Positions 4,856 to 11,579 of a DNA stretch of 11,903 nucleotides are shown piece after piece (the first letter of the stretch is position 1; every line of letters begins with the position of its first letter). Under the pieces are notes generated by a model. That model did not search any database. It was not told the origin of the DNA and saw nothing but the letters and a program-made list of their open reading frames with translations. The translations under genes were made by a program, and so were the position numbers. The stretch comes from DAOUBF01 sp034432795 (lineage in GTDB: Bacteria > Chloroflexota > Anaerolineae > DSLN01): the NCBI GenBank assembly GCA_034432795.1, contig DAOUBF010000027.1, positions 1 to 11,903 on the forward strand, written 5' to 3'.

Positions 4856-6160
4856 TCACTCTATAGCGCGCAGTTGGGGCACGCGCAGCCAGATCACTAG
4901 GGCAAAGGCCAGGGAGATCAGCGCGGTCAGGATGACGGTGGCCGGTGCGCCGACCGCCTGGGCCACCTGCCCGGCCAGAAGCGCCCCTACCGGCATCAGG
5001 CCGAAAAACGTCAGCGTGTAAACCGCCATGACGCGCCCGCGCAGGGCATCAGAGACCTGGGTCTGCACAATGGTGTTGGCCATGTTGAACAGGATCATGA
5101 AGCCCCAGCCGATGCCCACCAGGGCGAGCAGGGAAAGCGCCAGATGGCGGATCAGGGCGTAGAGCAGCAGGAGGCTGGGAAAGACAAAGCTGCCCAACGT
5201 GAGTAGTCGGCCTTTGAAGCGGAAGCGGCCCAGCGAGGCGATCATCAGCGCGCCCATCAATGCGCCCACGCCACGCGCCGATTGCAGCAGGCCATTGGTG
5301 GTCGCGTCTCCGCCCAGGACGTCCACCGCCCAGGCGGGGATCAACGTGACATAGGCCATGCCGAACAGGCTGGTCACGGCGACAACCGCGATCACGGTGC
5401 GGATGATAGGGTGGCGGAGCACATAGGCCAGCCCCTCTTTCAAATCCTCCAGCGGCGATGTGGTGCGCTCCTGGGCGATCATAGGCTTCAGGCGCATCAG
5501 CAGGAGGGCGATGATCACGGCGATGAATGAGATGCCATTGATGGTGAAGCACCAGGCCGGCCCCAAGGCGGCATAGGTGAGGCCGGCAACGGCCGGGCCG
5601 ATCACGGTGGCCGAGTTGAACATGGTGGAGTTGAGCGCGATGGCGTTGGTCAGGTCCTCGCGGTCCACCATTTCCAGGACGAATGCCTGACGGGCGGGGG
5701 CATCAAAGGCGTTGGCGATGCCCAGGCCGAAGGCCAGCGTGACGATGTGCCAGGGCTGCACCCTGCCGGCGAAGGTCAACCCGGCCAGGATGAAGGCCAG
5801 GATCATCATGGCCGTCTGGGTGATGATCAGCAGGGTGCGTCGTGACATCCGGTCGGCGACAACGCCGGCGTAGAGCATGAAGAGCCAGGAGGGGATGCCT
5901 GCGGCAAAGCCCACGTAGCCCAGGTAGGCAGGCGAATTGGTCAGTTGGTACACCAGGTAGCCCTGGGCGGTGGATTGCATCCAGGTACCCACGAGCGATA
6001 CAAGCTGGCCTATGAACCACAGGCGATAGTTGCGGTATTTGAGCGCGGCGAAGGTCTGCCGCAGGCTGATGCGAGGCAGGGGGCGGGCCAGATATTGGCC
6101 CATAAAGCGCGGCACAGGCGGTACCTGTGCCGTTTTGGCCTCTATCGTCTCGTCTGCCAT
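4856..6160 (-). CDS. MFS exporter, MFS_3/EntS-like (12-TM)
   Basis: This 434-aa major facilitator protein belongs to the group typified by the enterobactin exporter EntS (PF05977-like). After a polar N-terminus of about 30 residues comes FAALKYRNYRLWFIGQLVSLVGTWMQSTAQGYLVYQLT. The F-R/K-L-N-R-W and GxWMQ pattern is typical of this family. A motif-A variant, GVVADRMSRRTLLI, follows helix 2. The remainder shows the expected alternation of hydrophobic helices up to VIWLRVPQLRAIE. It lies 27 bp downstream of the ABC permease gene in the same operon. The short gap holds reiterated GGACGAC units instead of a clean ribosome binding site, so translation may depend on coupling. Substrate is unknown; context suggests export of a small toxic compound. 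Confidence 0.9.
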   Translation of the reverse strand: MADETIEAKTAQVPPVPRFMGQYLARPLPRISLRQTFAALKYRNYRLWFIGQLVSLVGTWMQSTAQGYLVYQLTNSPAYLGYVGFAAGIPSWLFMLYAGVVADRMSRRTLLIITQTAMMILAFILAGLTFAGRVQPWHIVTLAFGLGIANAFDAPARQAFVLEMVDREDLTNAIALNSTMFNSATVIGPAVAGLTYAALGPAWCFTINGISFIAVIIALLLMRLKPMIAQERTTSPLEDLKEGLAYVLRHPIIRTVIAVVAVTSLFGMAYVTLIPAWAVDVLGGDATTNGLLQSARGVGALMGALMIASLGRFRFKGRLLTLGSFVFPSLLLLYALIRHLALSLLALVGIGWGFMILFNMANTIVQTQVSDALRGRVMAVYTLTFFGLMPVGALLAGQVAQAVGAPATVILTALISLAFALVIWLRVPQLRAIE

Positions 6161-6187
6161 ATCGTCCGTCGTCCGTCGTCAGATTGT

Positions 6188-6985
6188 TTAGTCTTGCTTG
6201 CTGAATAGCCATACGGCGGGCACGATGAACAGCAGCCCGAATCCGGCCATGATCGCCAGGTCGGTGGCGATGGGGTGCAGGCGGAGCACCTCCAACACCT
6301 GAGCCGGGATGCTCTCACGCAAGGCCACCTGGCGCATAGGGTCTACGCCGTAGGTGACCGGGTTGACCTTGGCGAGCCACTCCATCCAGAGGGGCACGTC
6401 GCGCAGCGGGAAGAAGGCGCCGGAGAGAAAGAACATGGGCATGAGCAAAAACTGCATGATCATGTGGAAGCCTTCCATAGTGCGCTGACGGGCAGCAATG
6501 AGGATGCCGAACGAGGTCATCACGGCGGCCAGGAGCAGCATCAGGCCAACCAGGACGATCAATTGCCCCCAGCTCAGGCGGATGCCGATCAGCGGGGCCA
6601 GGATGAGGATAAGCGCGCCCTGGAGCATGGCCACAGTGCTGCCGCCAGCGACTTTGCCCAGGGCCACCGCCACGCGCGAGACCGGAGCGACCATTACCTC
6701 CTTAAGGAAGCCGAACTCGCGGTCCCAGACGATAGACACCGCCGAGAAGACCGAGGTGAATAGCACGGTCATACTGAGGATGCCGGGGAAAAGGAACTGG
6801 GTGAAGTCCAACCGGCCTCCGCCCAGGCCGGACATGGCCGGGGCCAGGCCGCTGCCGAAGACGAACAGAAACAGCAAGGGTTGCCCCAGGGATGAAATGA
6901 TGCGGGCGCGGTCGCGCAGGAAGCGGATCACGTCCCGATACCAGATGGTATATGCCCCTTTCAGTTCACGTCGTAGTGAAAACAT
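6188..6985 (-). CDS. ABC-2 type transporter permease (DrrB-like)
   Basis: This 265-aa protein is the membrane subunit of an ABC exporter. It has a cytoplasmic N-terminus (RRELKGAYTIWYRDVIRFLRD) and about six membrane helices. The ABC-2 signature region reads FFLSGAFFPLRDVPLWMEWLAKVNPVTYGVDPMR, as in daunorubicin-resistance DrrB and related drug or polysaccharide exporters. The ATG at 6985 is preceded by AGGAGGG with 7 bases of spacing. It starts 28 bp after the stop of the ATPase gene, its obvious partner; two copies of each would form the transporter. Substrate cannot be read from the sequence. Confidence 0.93.
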   Translation of the reverse strand: MFSLRRELKGAYTIWYRDVIRFLRDRARIISSLGQPLLFLFVFGSGLAPAMSGLGGGRLDFTQFLFPGILSMTVLFTSVFSAVSIVWDREFGFLKEVMVAPVSRVAVALGKVAGGSTVAMLQGALILILAPLIGIRLSWGQLIVLVGLMLLLAAVMTSFGILIAARQRTMEGFHMIMQFLLMPMFFLSGAFFPLRDVPLWMEWLAKVNPVTYGVDPMRQVALRESIPAQVLEVLRLHPIATDLAIMAGFGLLFIVPAVWLFSKQD

Positions 6986-7013
6986 GCCTTGTCCCTCCTA
7001 AGCGGCTGTGCGA

Positions 7014-8003
7014 TCAACGGCGCCACATGCGCTGCATCGTGCGCATATGGTCTTTAGCGCTGGCTTCCTCCTCGCGGATGGCGTGGCCGGTGAGCTTAAT
7101 GAACACATCCTCCAGCGTGGGCTGGCGTAGGCTCACGCTCTGGACGGCCAGTGGCGTACTGCCGTTGCTCAAGGTCGCCACCATCTCCGGGATGAAGCGG
7201 TCGCCGCGCGGGATTTCAATGATCACCTGGCCCTCTGGCCCCAGGCGTGGCTCAATATTGTAGGTGGCGCGCAGTTTCTCGGCTGCCTGGCGGCCATCAG
7301 AGGTGTACACGGTGACGATGTCGCCGCCCACCAGGCGTTTAAGCGCCTGCGGCGTATCCAGCGCCACGATCTCGCCATGATCAATGATGGCGATGCGGTC
7401 GCAGTTCTCGGCCTCATCCATGTAGTGGGTGGTCATAAACATAGTGACGCCTTCCTGGTCGCGCAGCTTAAAGAGGTAATCCCAGATATGGCGGCGGGTT
7501 TGCGGGTCCAGGCCGAGCGTGGGTTCATCCAGAAAGAGCACTTTGGGATGGTGCAGCAGGCCACGGGCGATCTCTAGGCGGCGTTTCATGCCGCCGGAGT
7601 AGTTGCGCACAATCTGGTCCGCTTTGTCGCTCAGGTCCACCATCGCCAGGAGTTCGTCGGCGCGGCGCTTGGCGAGGTCGCCGGGCACATCGTAGAGCAT
7701 GGCGTGGAATATCAGGTTCTCGCGCCCCGTCAGGCGGTCGTCCAGGCTGGGGTCCTGGAAGATCAGGCCAATGGACTGGCGCACCTGATTGGGCTGGGTG
7801 AGGATGTCATAGCCGTTGACCGTAGCGCGCCCGGCGGTGGGGCGCAGCAGGGTGCAAAGCATGCTGATGGTGGTCGTCTTGCCTGCACCGTTAGGGCCGA
7901 GGAAGCCGAAGATCTCCCCCTGGCGCACCTCAAACGACACGCCTTTGACAGCGGTGAAATCGCCGAATTTCCTGACCAGTTCATGAACTTCAATCGCGTT
8001 CAT
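7014..8003 (-). CDS. ABC transporter ATP-binding protein (DrrA-like)
   Basis: This 329-aa ATPase drives the exporter formed with the downstream permease. Walker A is GPNGAGKT at 36-43, the Q-loop FQD at 82-84, the signature YSGGM at 135-139, Walker B VLFLDE at 155-160, and the H-loop TTH at 191-193. The nucleotide-binding domain is followed by a C-terminal extension of about 90 residues of the kind found in DrrA-family drug-export ATPases (DUF4162-like). The ATG at 8003 overlaps the preceding TGA as ATGA, implying translational coupling to the VOC gene; only a weak GAAGAG precedes it. Confidence 0.95.
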   Translation of the reverse strand: MNAIEVHELVRKFGDFTAVKGVSFEVRQGEIFGFLGPNGAGKTTTISMLCTLLRPTAGRATVNGYDILTQPNQVRQSIGLIFQDPSLDDRLTGRENLIFHAMLYDVPGDLAKRRADELLAMVDLSDKADQIVRNYSGGMKRRLEIARGLLHHPKVLFLDEPTLGLDPQTRRHIWDYLFKLRDQEGVTMFMTTHYMDEAENCDRIAIIDHGEIVALDTPQALKRLVGGDIVTVYTSDGRQAAEKLRATYNIEPRLGPEGQVIIEIPRGDRFIPEMVATLSNGSTPLAVQSVSLRQPTLEDVFIKLTGHAIREEEASAKDHMRTMQRMWRR

Positions 8004-8908
8004 ATTTTCTCTTCACGCTCCTCTAAGGGTAATGATGGGCGATGAAGGCCAGACGGTGTGGTAAGCTGCAGGCCGTTGTGCGCGGGATCGCGCACTAGGA
8101 AGCCTGTCTCCTGCTCCTCTATGGGTATCCCGGCAGCCCGGACACGGTCAACAGTTGCCAGCAGCGCCTCGCGGTTGGGCAGCACGATGTCAAAGTAACG
8201 CAGGCCGGTGGCATCGGACGGCGGGGGCGGGGCGCCCAGGCTGCCCCAGGTGTTTACGCCGATGTGGTGGTGGTAGCCACCCGCCGAGAGGAACGAGGCG
8301 GCAGGCCCATAGCGCGCCATCAGGTCAAAGCCAAGTACATCGTGGTAGAACGCCTCCGCCTGGGGGATGCTGGCGACGCGCAGGTGGATATGGCCGATGG
8401 TCGTTCCGGGCTGAAGCCCGGTCCAGGGCTGGCGGTCATCCTGAAGCTCGGCCAGGAGGTCCTCCAGGTCAAGCGGGTCGGTGGCCATGTGGAAACGGCC
8501 CTGGCTGTCGTACCAGGCGCTGCGCGGGCGGTCCCGGTAGATCTCAATCCCGTTGCCTTCAGGGTCAGATAGATAGATCGCCTCGCTCACCCTGTGGTCC
8601 GCGAAGCCCTGAACTGGCGTGCGCGTCTCGGCGAGCCGTTGGAGAGACCGGGCGAGATCACGGCGCGAGGGCATCAGGATGGCGAAGTGGTAAAGGCCAG
8701 TGGTGCCGTGCACGGGGCGCGCGTCCGGCTGGGCCGTAAGCACAAGCAGGTCTGCTCCGCCTGCGCCCAGGGTGGCGCTGTCCTCCGTGCGCCGGTGAAG
8801 GGCGAAGCCTAAGGCGTTCTGGTAAAACGCCAGCGCCCGGTCAAGATCGGCAACAGCCAGATGAACGGCGCCGATGCGGGTATCGGGGTGAATGCGTGTC
8901 TTCGTCAT
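8000..8908 (-). CDS. Two-module VOC protein, CatE-like catechol-2,3-dioxygenase
   Basis: This 302-aa protein has two glyoxalase/VOC modules (about 10-130 and 170-290) and the landmarks of Bacillus CatE-type ring-cleavage dioxygenases. These are GLYHFAILMP, VSEAIYLSDPEGNGIEIYRDRPRSAW, IGHIHLRV, AFYHDVLGFD and SAGGYHHHIGVNTW. Module 1 keeps a full set of possible metal ligands, His16, His74 and Glu122. In module 2 the set is His175, His213-215 and Gln281, where a Glu would complete it. CatE opens catechol rings; the exact substrate here is inferred. Its ATG overlaps the marR stop (ATGA) and its own stop overlaps the ATPase start (ATGA). A hairpin repeat lies in the linker between modules. Confidence 0.88.
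   Translation of the reverse strand: MTKTRIHPDTRIGAVHLAVADLDRALAFYQNALGFALHRRTEDSATLGAGGADLLVLTAQPDARPVHGTTGLYHFAILMPSRRDLARSLQRLAETRTPVQGFADHRVSEAIYLSDPEGNGIEIYRDRPRSAWYDSQGRFHMATDPLDLEDLLAELQDDRQPWTGLQPGTTIGHIHLRVASIPQAEAFYHDVLGFDLMARYGPAASFLSAGGYHHHIGVNTWGSLGAPPPPSDATGLRYFDIVLPNREALLATVDRVRAAGIPIEEQETGFLVRDPAHNGLQLTTPSGLHRPSLPLEEREEKI
8406..8424. repeat. GC-rich hairpin repeat, copy 2, inside the VOC gene
   Basis: CCGGGC-TGAA-GCCCGG is a 6-bp stem with a tetraloop, followed by TCC. It resembles the element at 4792-4814. It encodes part of the interdomain linker of the dioxygenase (around residues 162-170), so it is tolerated inside a reading frame. Confidence 0.45.
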
Positions 8909-9378
8909 TTTGTTACCTTTAGCTCTGAGGGGCGGCCCGCCTTGGGTTGGGGCTGGGCGTGGCCAACGTTGGCCAGGGCGCGCTCCAGAAGCTGGATCAG
9001 CGTGTCTTGCTCCTCCGGGGTCAGGCCGGAGAGCAGCGCGGCCACGTTTTGGCGGCGGTGCTGGCGCATGGCCTCAACCAGCCTGCGCCCGGCGTCGGTG
9101 AGTTCCAGTTGAAGTGCGCGTGCATCGTGCGGGTCGGGCCGCCGCACGATCAGCCCGGCGTTGACCAGTTCCTTGACGATGATGCTGATGCTGGCCGGGG
9201 TCAGCCCCAACGCGGCCACAAGGTCCTTGTGCAGGTGGCCGGGGCAGCGCCAAAGATAGAACAGCGCCTTGACCTGCGATAGGGTCAGGTCGCCGAGGGG
9301 CACAAGCGCGGCATCCGGCTGCAGCCGCAGGTGCTGTATTCGTTCAAACAGTTCCAGCAAGCGTTCAACGCGGTCCAT
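8905..9378 (-). CDS. MarR-family transcriptional regulator
   Basis: This 157-aa protein is a winged-helix dimeric repressor of the MarR family, most of which respond to phenolic or other small toxic ligands or to oxidation. The core reads LTLSQVKALFYLWRCPGHLHKDLVAALGLTPASISIIVKELVNAGLIVRRPDPHDARALQLELTDAGRRL in outline (about 32-100), that is, a recognition helix followed by the D-x-R-A wing typical of MarR. No Cys stands out as a redox switch. The gene starts 9 bp after the upstream gene, with only a weak AGGT nearby, and ends in an ATGA overlap with the dioxygenase gene. It probably binds the palindrome at 9805-9825 and controls its own operon. Confidence 0.94.
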   Translation of the reverse strand: MDRVERLLELFERIQHLRLQPDAALVPLGDLTLSQVKALFYLWRCPGHLHKDLVAALGLTPASISIIVKELVNAGLIVRRPDPHDARALQLELTDAGRRLVEAMRQHRRQNVAALLSGLTPEEQDTLIQLLERALANVGHAQPQPKAGRPSELKVTK

Positions 9379-9387
9379 GTCTTTGAC

Positions 9388-9792
9388 CTAAGGGCGGCGC
9401 GTCAGGCGACCCAGTTCCACGCTGGCCCGCAAGGCTGCCCCACCCAGGACGCCAGTGAGGTGCGCGGCCAGGAAGGGGAAGATGTCCACATCCTGGCCGA
9501 TAACGCGCTCCAGATAGAAATAGGGTGCCCAGGCCAACACCCCCAGATAGATCAGGACCCGGCTGGCGATCTTGCGCCGCTGCCCCTGCCTGCCTTGGGC
9601 CTGATTCAGCCCTTCCATCCGATCGGCGCTGGCCCGCAGCCAGGTGCCGCCCAGCACACCTGCCAGATGTGCCGCCAGGAACGGGAAGATGGAGACCTCC
9701 TCCCCGCTGGCGATGAGGACCAGGAAGGGTGCCCAGGCGAATACGCCCAGCCAGATCAGTATTGTGCCCCAGGTGTGTCGGCGAGCGGCCAT
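9388..9792 (-). CDS. Small membrane protein made of two tandem repeats, unknown function
   Basis: I do not recognise this family. The 134-aa protein (135 if the ATG at 9795 is used) consists of two copies of a unit of about 45 residues, near 12-56 and 80-125. Both contain a hydrophobic helix with LGV-AWAP, then IFPFLAAHL-GVLGG and LRAS. By eye about two thirds of aligned positions are identical. The copies are joined by a polar linker rich in Arg, Gln and Lys. Each unit probably makes two membrane helices, four in total. The second of two adjacent ATGs (9792) is preferred because AAAGGA is then 4 bases upstream rather than 1. As first gene of the MarR operon it may help sense or handle the same toxic compound, but this is only context. 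Confidence 0.8.
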   Translation of the reverse strand: MAARRHTWGTILIWLGVFAWAPFLVLIASGEEVSIFPFLAAHLAGVLGGTWLRASADRMEGLNQAQGRQGQRRKIASRVLIYLGVLAWAPYFYLERVIGQDVDIFPFLAAHLTGVLGGAALRASVELGRLTRRP

Positions 9793-9804
9793 CATGTCCT
9801 TTAG

Positions 9805-9825
9805 ATAGTTAGATCATTTAACTAT
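9805..9825. promoter_or_regulatory. MarR-type operator
   Basis: ATAGTTA and TAACTAT form perfect 7-bp arms around a 7-bp spacer. It is AT-rich in a GC-rich region, sits directly downstream of the -10 box and ends about 13 bp before the first gene. Size and location suit autorepression by the MarR protein encoded in the operon. Confidence 0.75.
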
Positions 9826-9834
9826 TAATGGGCA

Positions 9835-9863
9835 ATGATACCCTTTCAGGAGAGGATTGTCAA
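9835..9863 (-). promoter_or_regulatory. Promoter of the seven-gene MarR operon
   Basis: On the minus strand a perfect TTGACA (9863-9858), a 17-base spacer and TATCAT (9840-9835) predict a start near 9828. The operator then covers the first transcribed bases. The promoter begins about 28 bp after the stop of the decarboxylase gene. Confidence 0.8.
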
Positions 9864-9890
9864 GGGGGATGCGAGAAGATCTCTATGGGG

Positions 9891-10880
9891 TTAAAAGAGG
9901 TGATGGTCAAGGAGGCGGGCGCCGCCGCCAGGGCGGGCGACGCGGATGTCCTGAACGCTGCGCAATGTGCGCAGCCCGGCCACGACGCGCTGGACATCCT
10001 CGGCCAGGCACAGGCAATGGACATTCGGGCCGGCATCTATGGTGAAGTACACGCCCAGGCCCTCGGAGCGCCAGCGCAGCACGGCCTGAATGACCTCAAC
10101 GGTGCCTGGGAGCCAATAGTGCAGCGGCGGGCGCGAGGTCATCATCACGGCGTGCATGGTCAGCCCATCCTCCTCCACCGGCGGGCCGAAGGCGGCCAGG
10201 TCGCGTTGGAGGAGGGCGGCTTTGGCAGCGGCCAGGCGTTCGGGCACGCTGGCGACGCGGGCGGCATGGAGGGGGCTGGTGCGGGCCAGGCGGTGGCCTT
10301 CGCTGGAGCCGACCGGCTTGTGGCCCGTGCTCACGATAGCGATGACGTCGTACAGCGGCCAGTGGTCGGGCGGGGCGATGGAGAAGGCATAGGAGGTCTC
10401 GTGGCTGTGCCCGGCCTGCCATTCCACGAAGCCCGGTGGGACCGAACGGCAGGCGGAGCCGGAACCGAGCCGTGCCAGCGCGGATAGCTCCGGCTCGCTC
10501 AGCGCCAGCCCTGCGGCGCGGGTGGCAGCCAGGGAGAGCGCGGCGAAGGCCGAGGCGGAGGAGGCCATACCTGCGCCGCTGGGGAAGTTGCTTTCGGAGA
10601 CGACGCGCGCCCGTGTGGTGATCCCGGCCAACGCTCGCACGCGGTCAAGATGGGCGACGACGCGCTGGCGTGCTGGCCCGCTACGCTCCTGCCCGTCAAT
10701 CACGACGATATCCTCCGCCAGGGTGGGGTCAAAGGCGACGGTTGTGGTGGTCGTCAGCCCATTCAGGTTCATGGAGAGCGACGAATTGGCCGGGAGGCGC
10801 AGGGCATCGTCGGCATTGCCCCAATATTTAATGAAGGCGATGTTACTGCAACTGACAGCGGTTGCTTTCCCTGTTTGCAT
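9891..10880 (-). CDS. mvaD: Diphosphomevalonate (or phosphomevalonate) decarboxylase
   Basis: This 329-aa GHMP-kinase-fold enzyme performs the ATP-dependent decarboxylation that yields an isopentenyl (di)phosphate in the mevalonate pathway. Landmarks are CSNIAFIKYWGN (11-22), LPANSSLSMNL (29-39), the phosphate loop FPSGAGMASSAS (99-110), GSGSACRS (139-146) and GFVEW. The catalytic Asp282 lies in IDAGPN. The classical enzymes read IKYWGK; here the Lys is Asn22. Some Chloroflexota use phosphomevalonate decarboxylase plus isopentenyl phosphate kinase (reported for Roseiflexus), and this change near the phosphate site makes that variant worth considering. The ATG at 10880 has no clear ribosome binding site; a small ORF ending 15 bp upstream might deliver ribosomes. 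No other mevalonate gene is in the window. Confidence 0.9.
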   Translation of the reverse strand: MQTGKATAVSCSNIAFIKYWGNADDALRLPANSSLSMNLNGLTTTTTVAFDPTLAEDIVVIDGQERSGPARQRVVAHLDRVRALAGITTRARVVSESNFPSGAGMASSASAFAALSLAATRAAGLALSEPELSALARLGSGSACRSVPPGFVEWQAGHSHETSYAFSIAPPDHWPLYDVIAIVSTGHKPVGSSEGHRLARTSPLHAARVASVPERLAAAKAALLQRDLAAFGPPVEEDGLTMHAVMMTSRPPLHYWLPGTVEVIQAVLRWRSEGLGVYFTIDAGPNVHCLCLAEDVQRVVAGLRTLRSVQDIRVARPGGGARLLDHHLF

Positions 10881-10895
10881 GAGACGTAGCAGTCG

Positions 10896-10991
10896 CTAGT
10901 GCCCGATCGATCGGGACCGGCTATAATGGGCATGCATACCCACCACGCCGCCACTGAACCATTCGCCCAGCAGGTTTTTAGCCATCCCCAT
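10896..10991 (-). CDS. Possible 31-aa small ORF upstream of mvaD
   Basis: The frame runs MGMAKNLLGEWFSGGVVGMH... to a TAG 15 bp before the mvaD ATG. Its support is a strong purine-rich ribosome binding site, GAGGAAGGAT. This is correctly spaced for the first ATG (6 bases from GAGG) and for the second (ATGGCT at 10985, 7 bases from AAGGA). A plausible promoter sits just upstream. It matches nothing I recognise. It may be a real small protein or a leader that couples translation to mvaD, which lacks its own ribosome binding site. The 3' part overlaps the 14-bp palindrome CCCGATCGATCGGG (10902-10915). Confidence 0.4.
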   Translation of the reverse strand: MGMAKNLLGEWFSGGVVGMHAHYSRSRSIGH

Positions 10992-11005
10992 ATCCTTCCT
11001 CAGGT

Positions 11006-11034
11006 ATTCTATGGCAACTGATGGTGTGATGCAA
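11006..11034 (-). promoter_or_regulatory. Possible promoter for the small ORF and mvaD
   Basis: On the minus strand, TTGCAT (11034-11029), 17 bases and TAGAAT (11011-11006) place the transcription start near 11000, leaving a very short leader that begins close to the ribosome binding site. The -35 match is poor. A GACCG-N6-CGGTC inverted repeat at 11081-11096 lies about 50 bp further upstream and might bind a regulator. Confidence 0.4.
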
Positions 11035-11393
11035 GGGGGTGGATTGTCATCCGGCAGTATCACACGACTGGGGTTTCATTGACCGTTTGGTCGGTCTTCC
11101 TGTCTGCCCTAGAGCCTGTTATGCACCTTTGGACTGCCAGCATTTCTACTGAGGACACTATACCTGAGGGTCTAAATCGGTATTCGCTGCCCTGGCCGAT
11201 ACAAGCGCTCAAAATGTGCTCTCGGGGCCCGATAGGGCATGCACGATATAGGCGGATGTATAATAGACCCCAGGTACGGTTGTTGGTGCATATAAGCGAT
11301 GACGCTTTGAGGGTGTGGAGCCAATCCCAGGTACTCCATCTGATTGTGATTTTGCAATATTAGCATTATATTATTTATATTTGACATATGTGG
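11035..11393. other. Gene-poor, AT-richer intergenic stretch
   Basis: No frame here has coding character or a supported start. The composition is clearly richer in A and T than the flanking genes, especially at 11355-11390 (TTATATTATTTATAT). Small features are the GACCG/CGGTC inverted repeat at 11081-11096 and a short direct repeat, CCCAGGTAC, at about 11269 and 11328. No CRISPR repeats, tRNA or transposase are visible. Confidence 0.6.
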
Positions 11394-11421
11394 TTGGCTA
11401 TACGGTAGGGCGGAGTATAAT
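11394..11421 (+). promoter_or_regulatory. Promoter reading into the cas locus
   Basis: TTGGCT (11394-11399), 16 bases and a perfect TATAAT (11416-11421) predict a start near 11428, about 150 bases before the helicase ATG. A separate TTGACA at 11381 has no -10 box at a usual distance. Confidence 0.55.
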
Positions 11422-11456
11422 CGGCCCATCGTCACCCTGGCATCACGCCGGAGTGT

Positions 11457-11570
11457 GTGGGCTGGAGGCTGTACTACGGCGCGCGCGTGCGCGTGGTGCA
11501 GTCGGGGCATCTGCGGCAGCGGGTTGTCGCAGAACGCCGGCGTGCGGCGGAAATAGAGATATGGGAATGA
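11457..11570 (+). other. Doubtful small ORF just before cas3
   Basis: A GTG-started frame reads VGWRLYYGARVRVVQSGHLR..., continues with an Arg/Glu-rich segment to EIEIWE and stops at a TGA that overlaps the helicase ribosome binding site. The stop-to-start arrangement looks like an operon junction, and the sequence resembles the end of a protein more than random translation. However, there is no good ribosome binding site and the frame is open only from 11421. It could be a remnant of a disrupted gene. I cannot assign it. Confidence 0.2.
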
Positions 11571-11579
11571 GGAGAGATG

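Noticed and set aside
11079..11363. 94-aa plus-strand open frame
   Set aside because: No ribosome binding site, no recognisable motif, and composition unlike a gene; treated as intergenic.
11381..11386. TTGACA as the -35 of the cas promoter
   Set aside because: No acceptable -10 lies 15-19 bases downstream (TATACG is at 12 and TATAAT at 29), so TTGGCT at 11394 is preferred.
10881..11576. Search for a CRISPR array near the cas gene
   Set aside because: No regularly spaced direct repeats of 25-40 bp are present; the only repeat seen is a 9-base pair of words.
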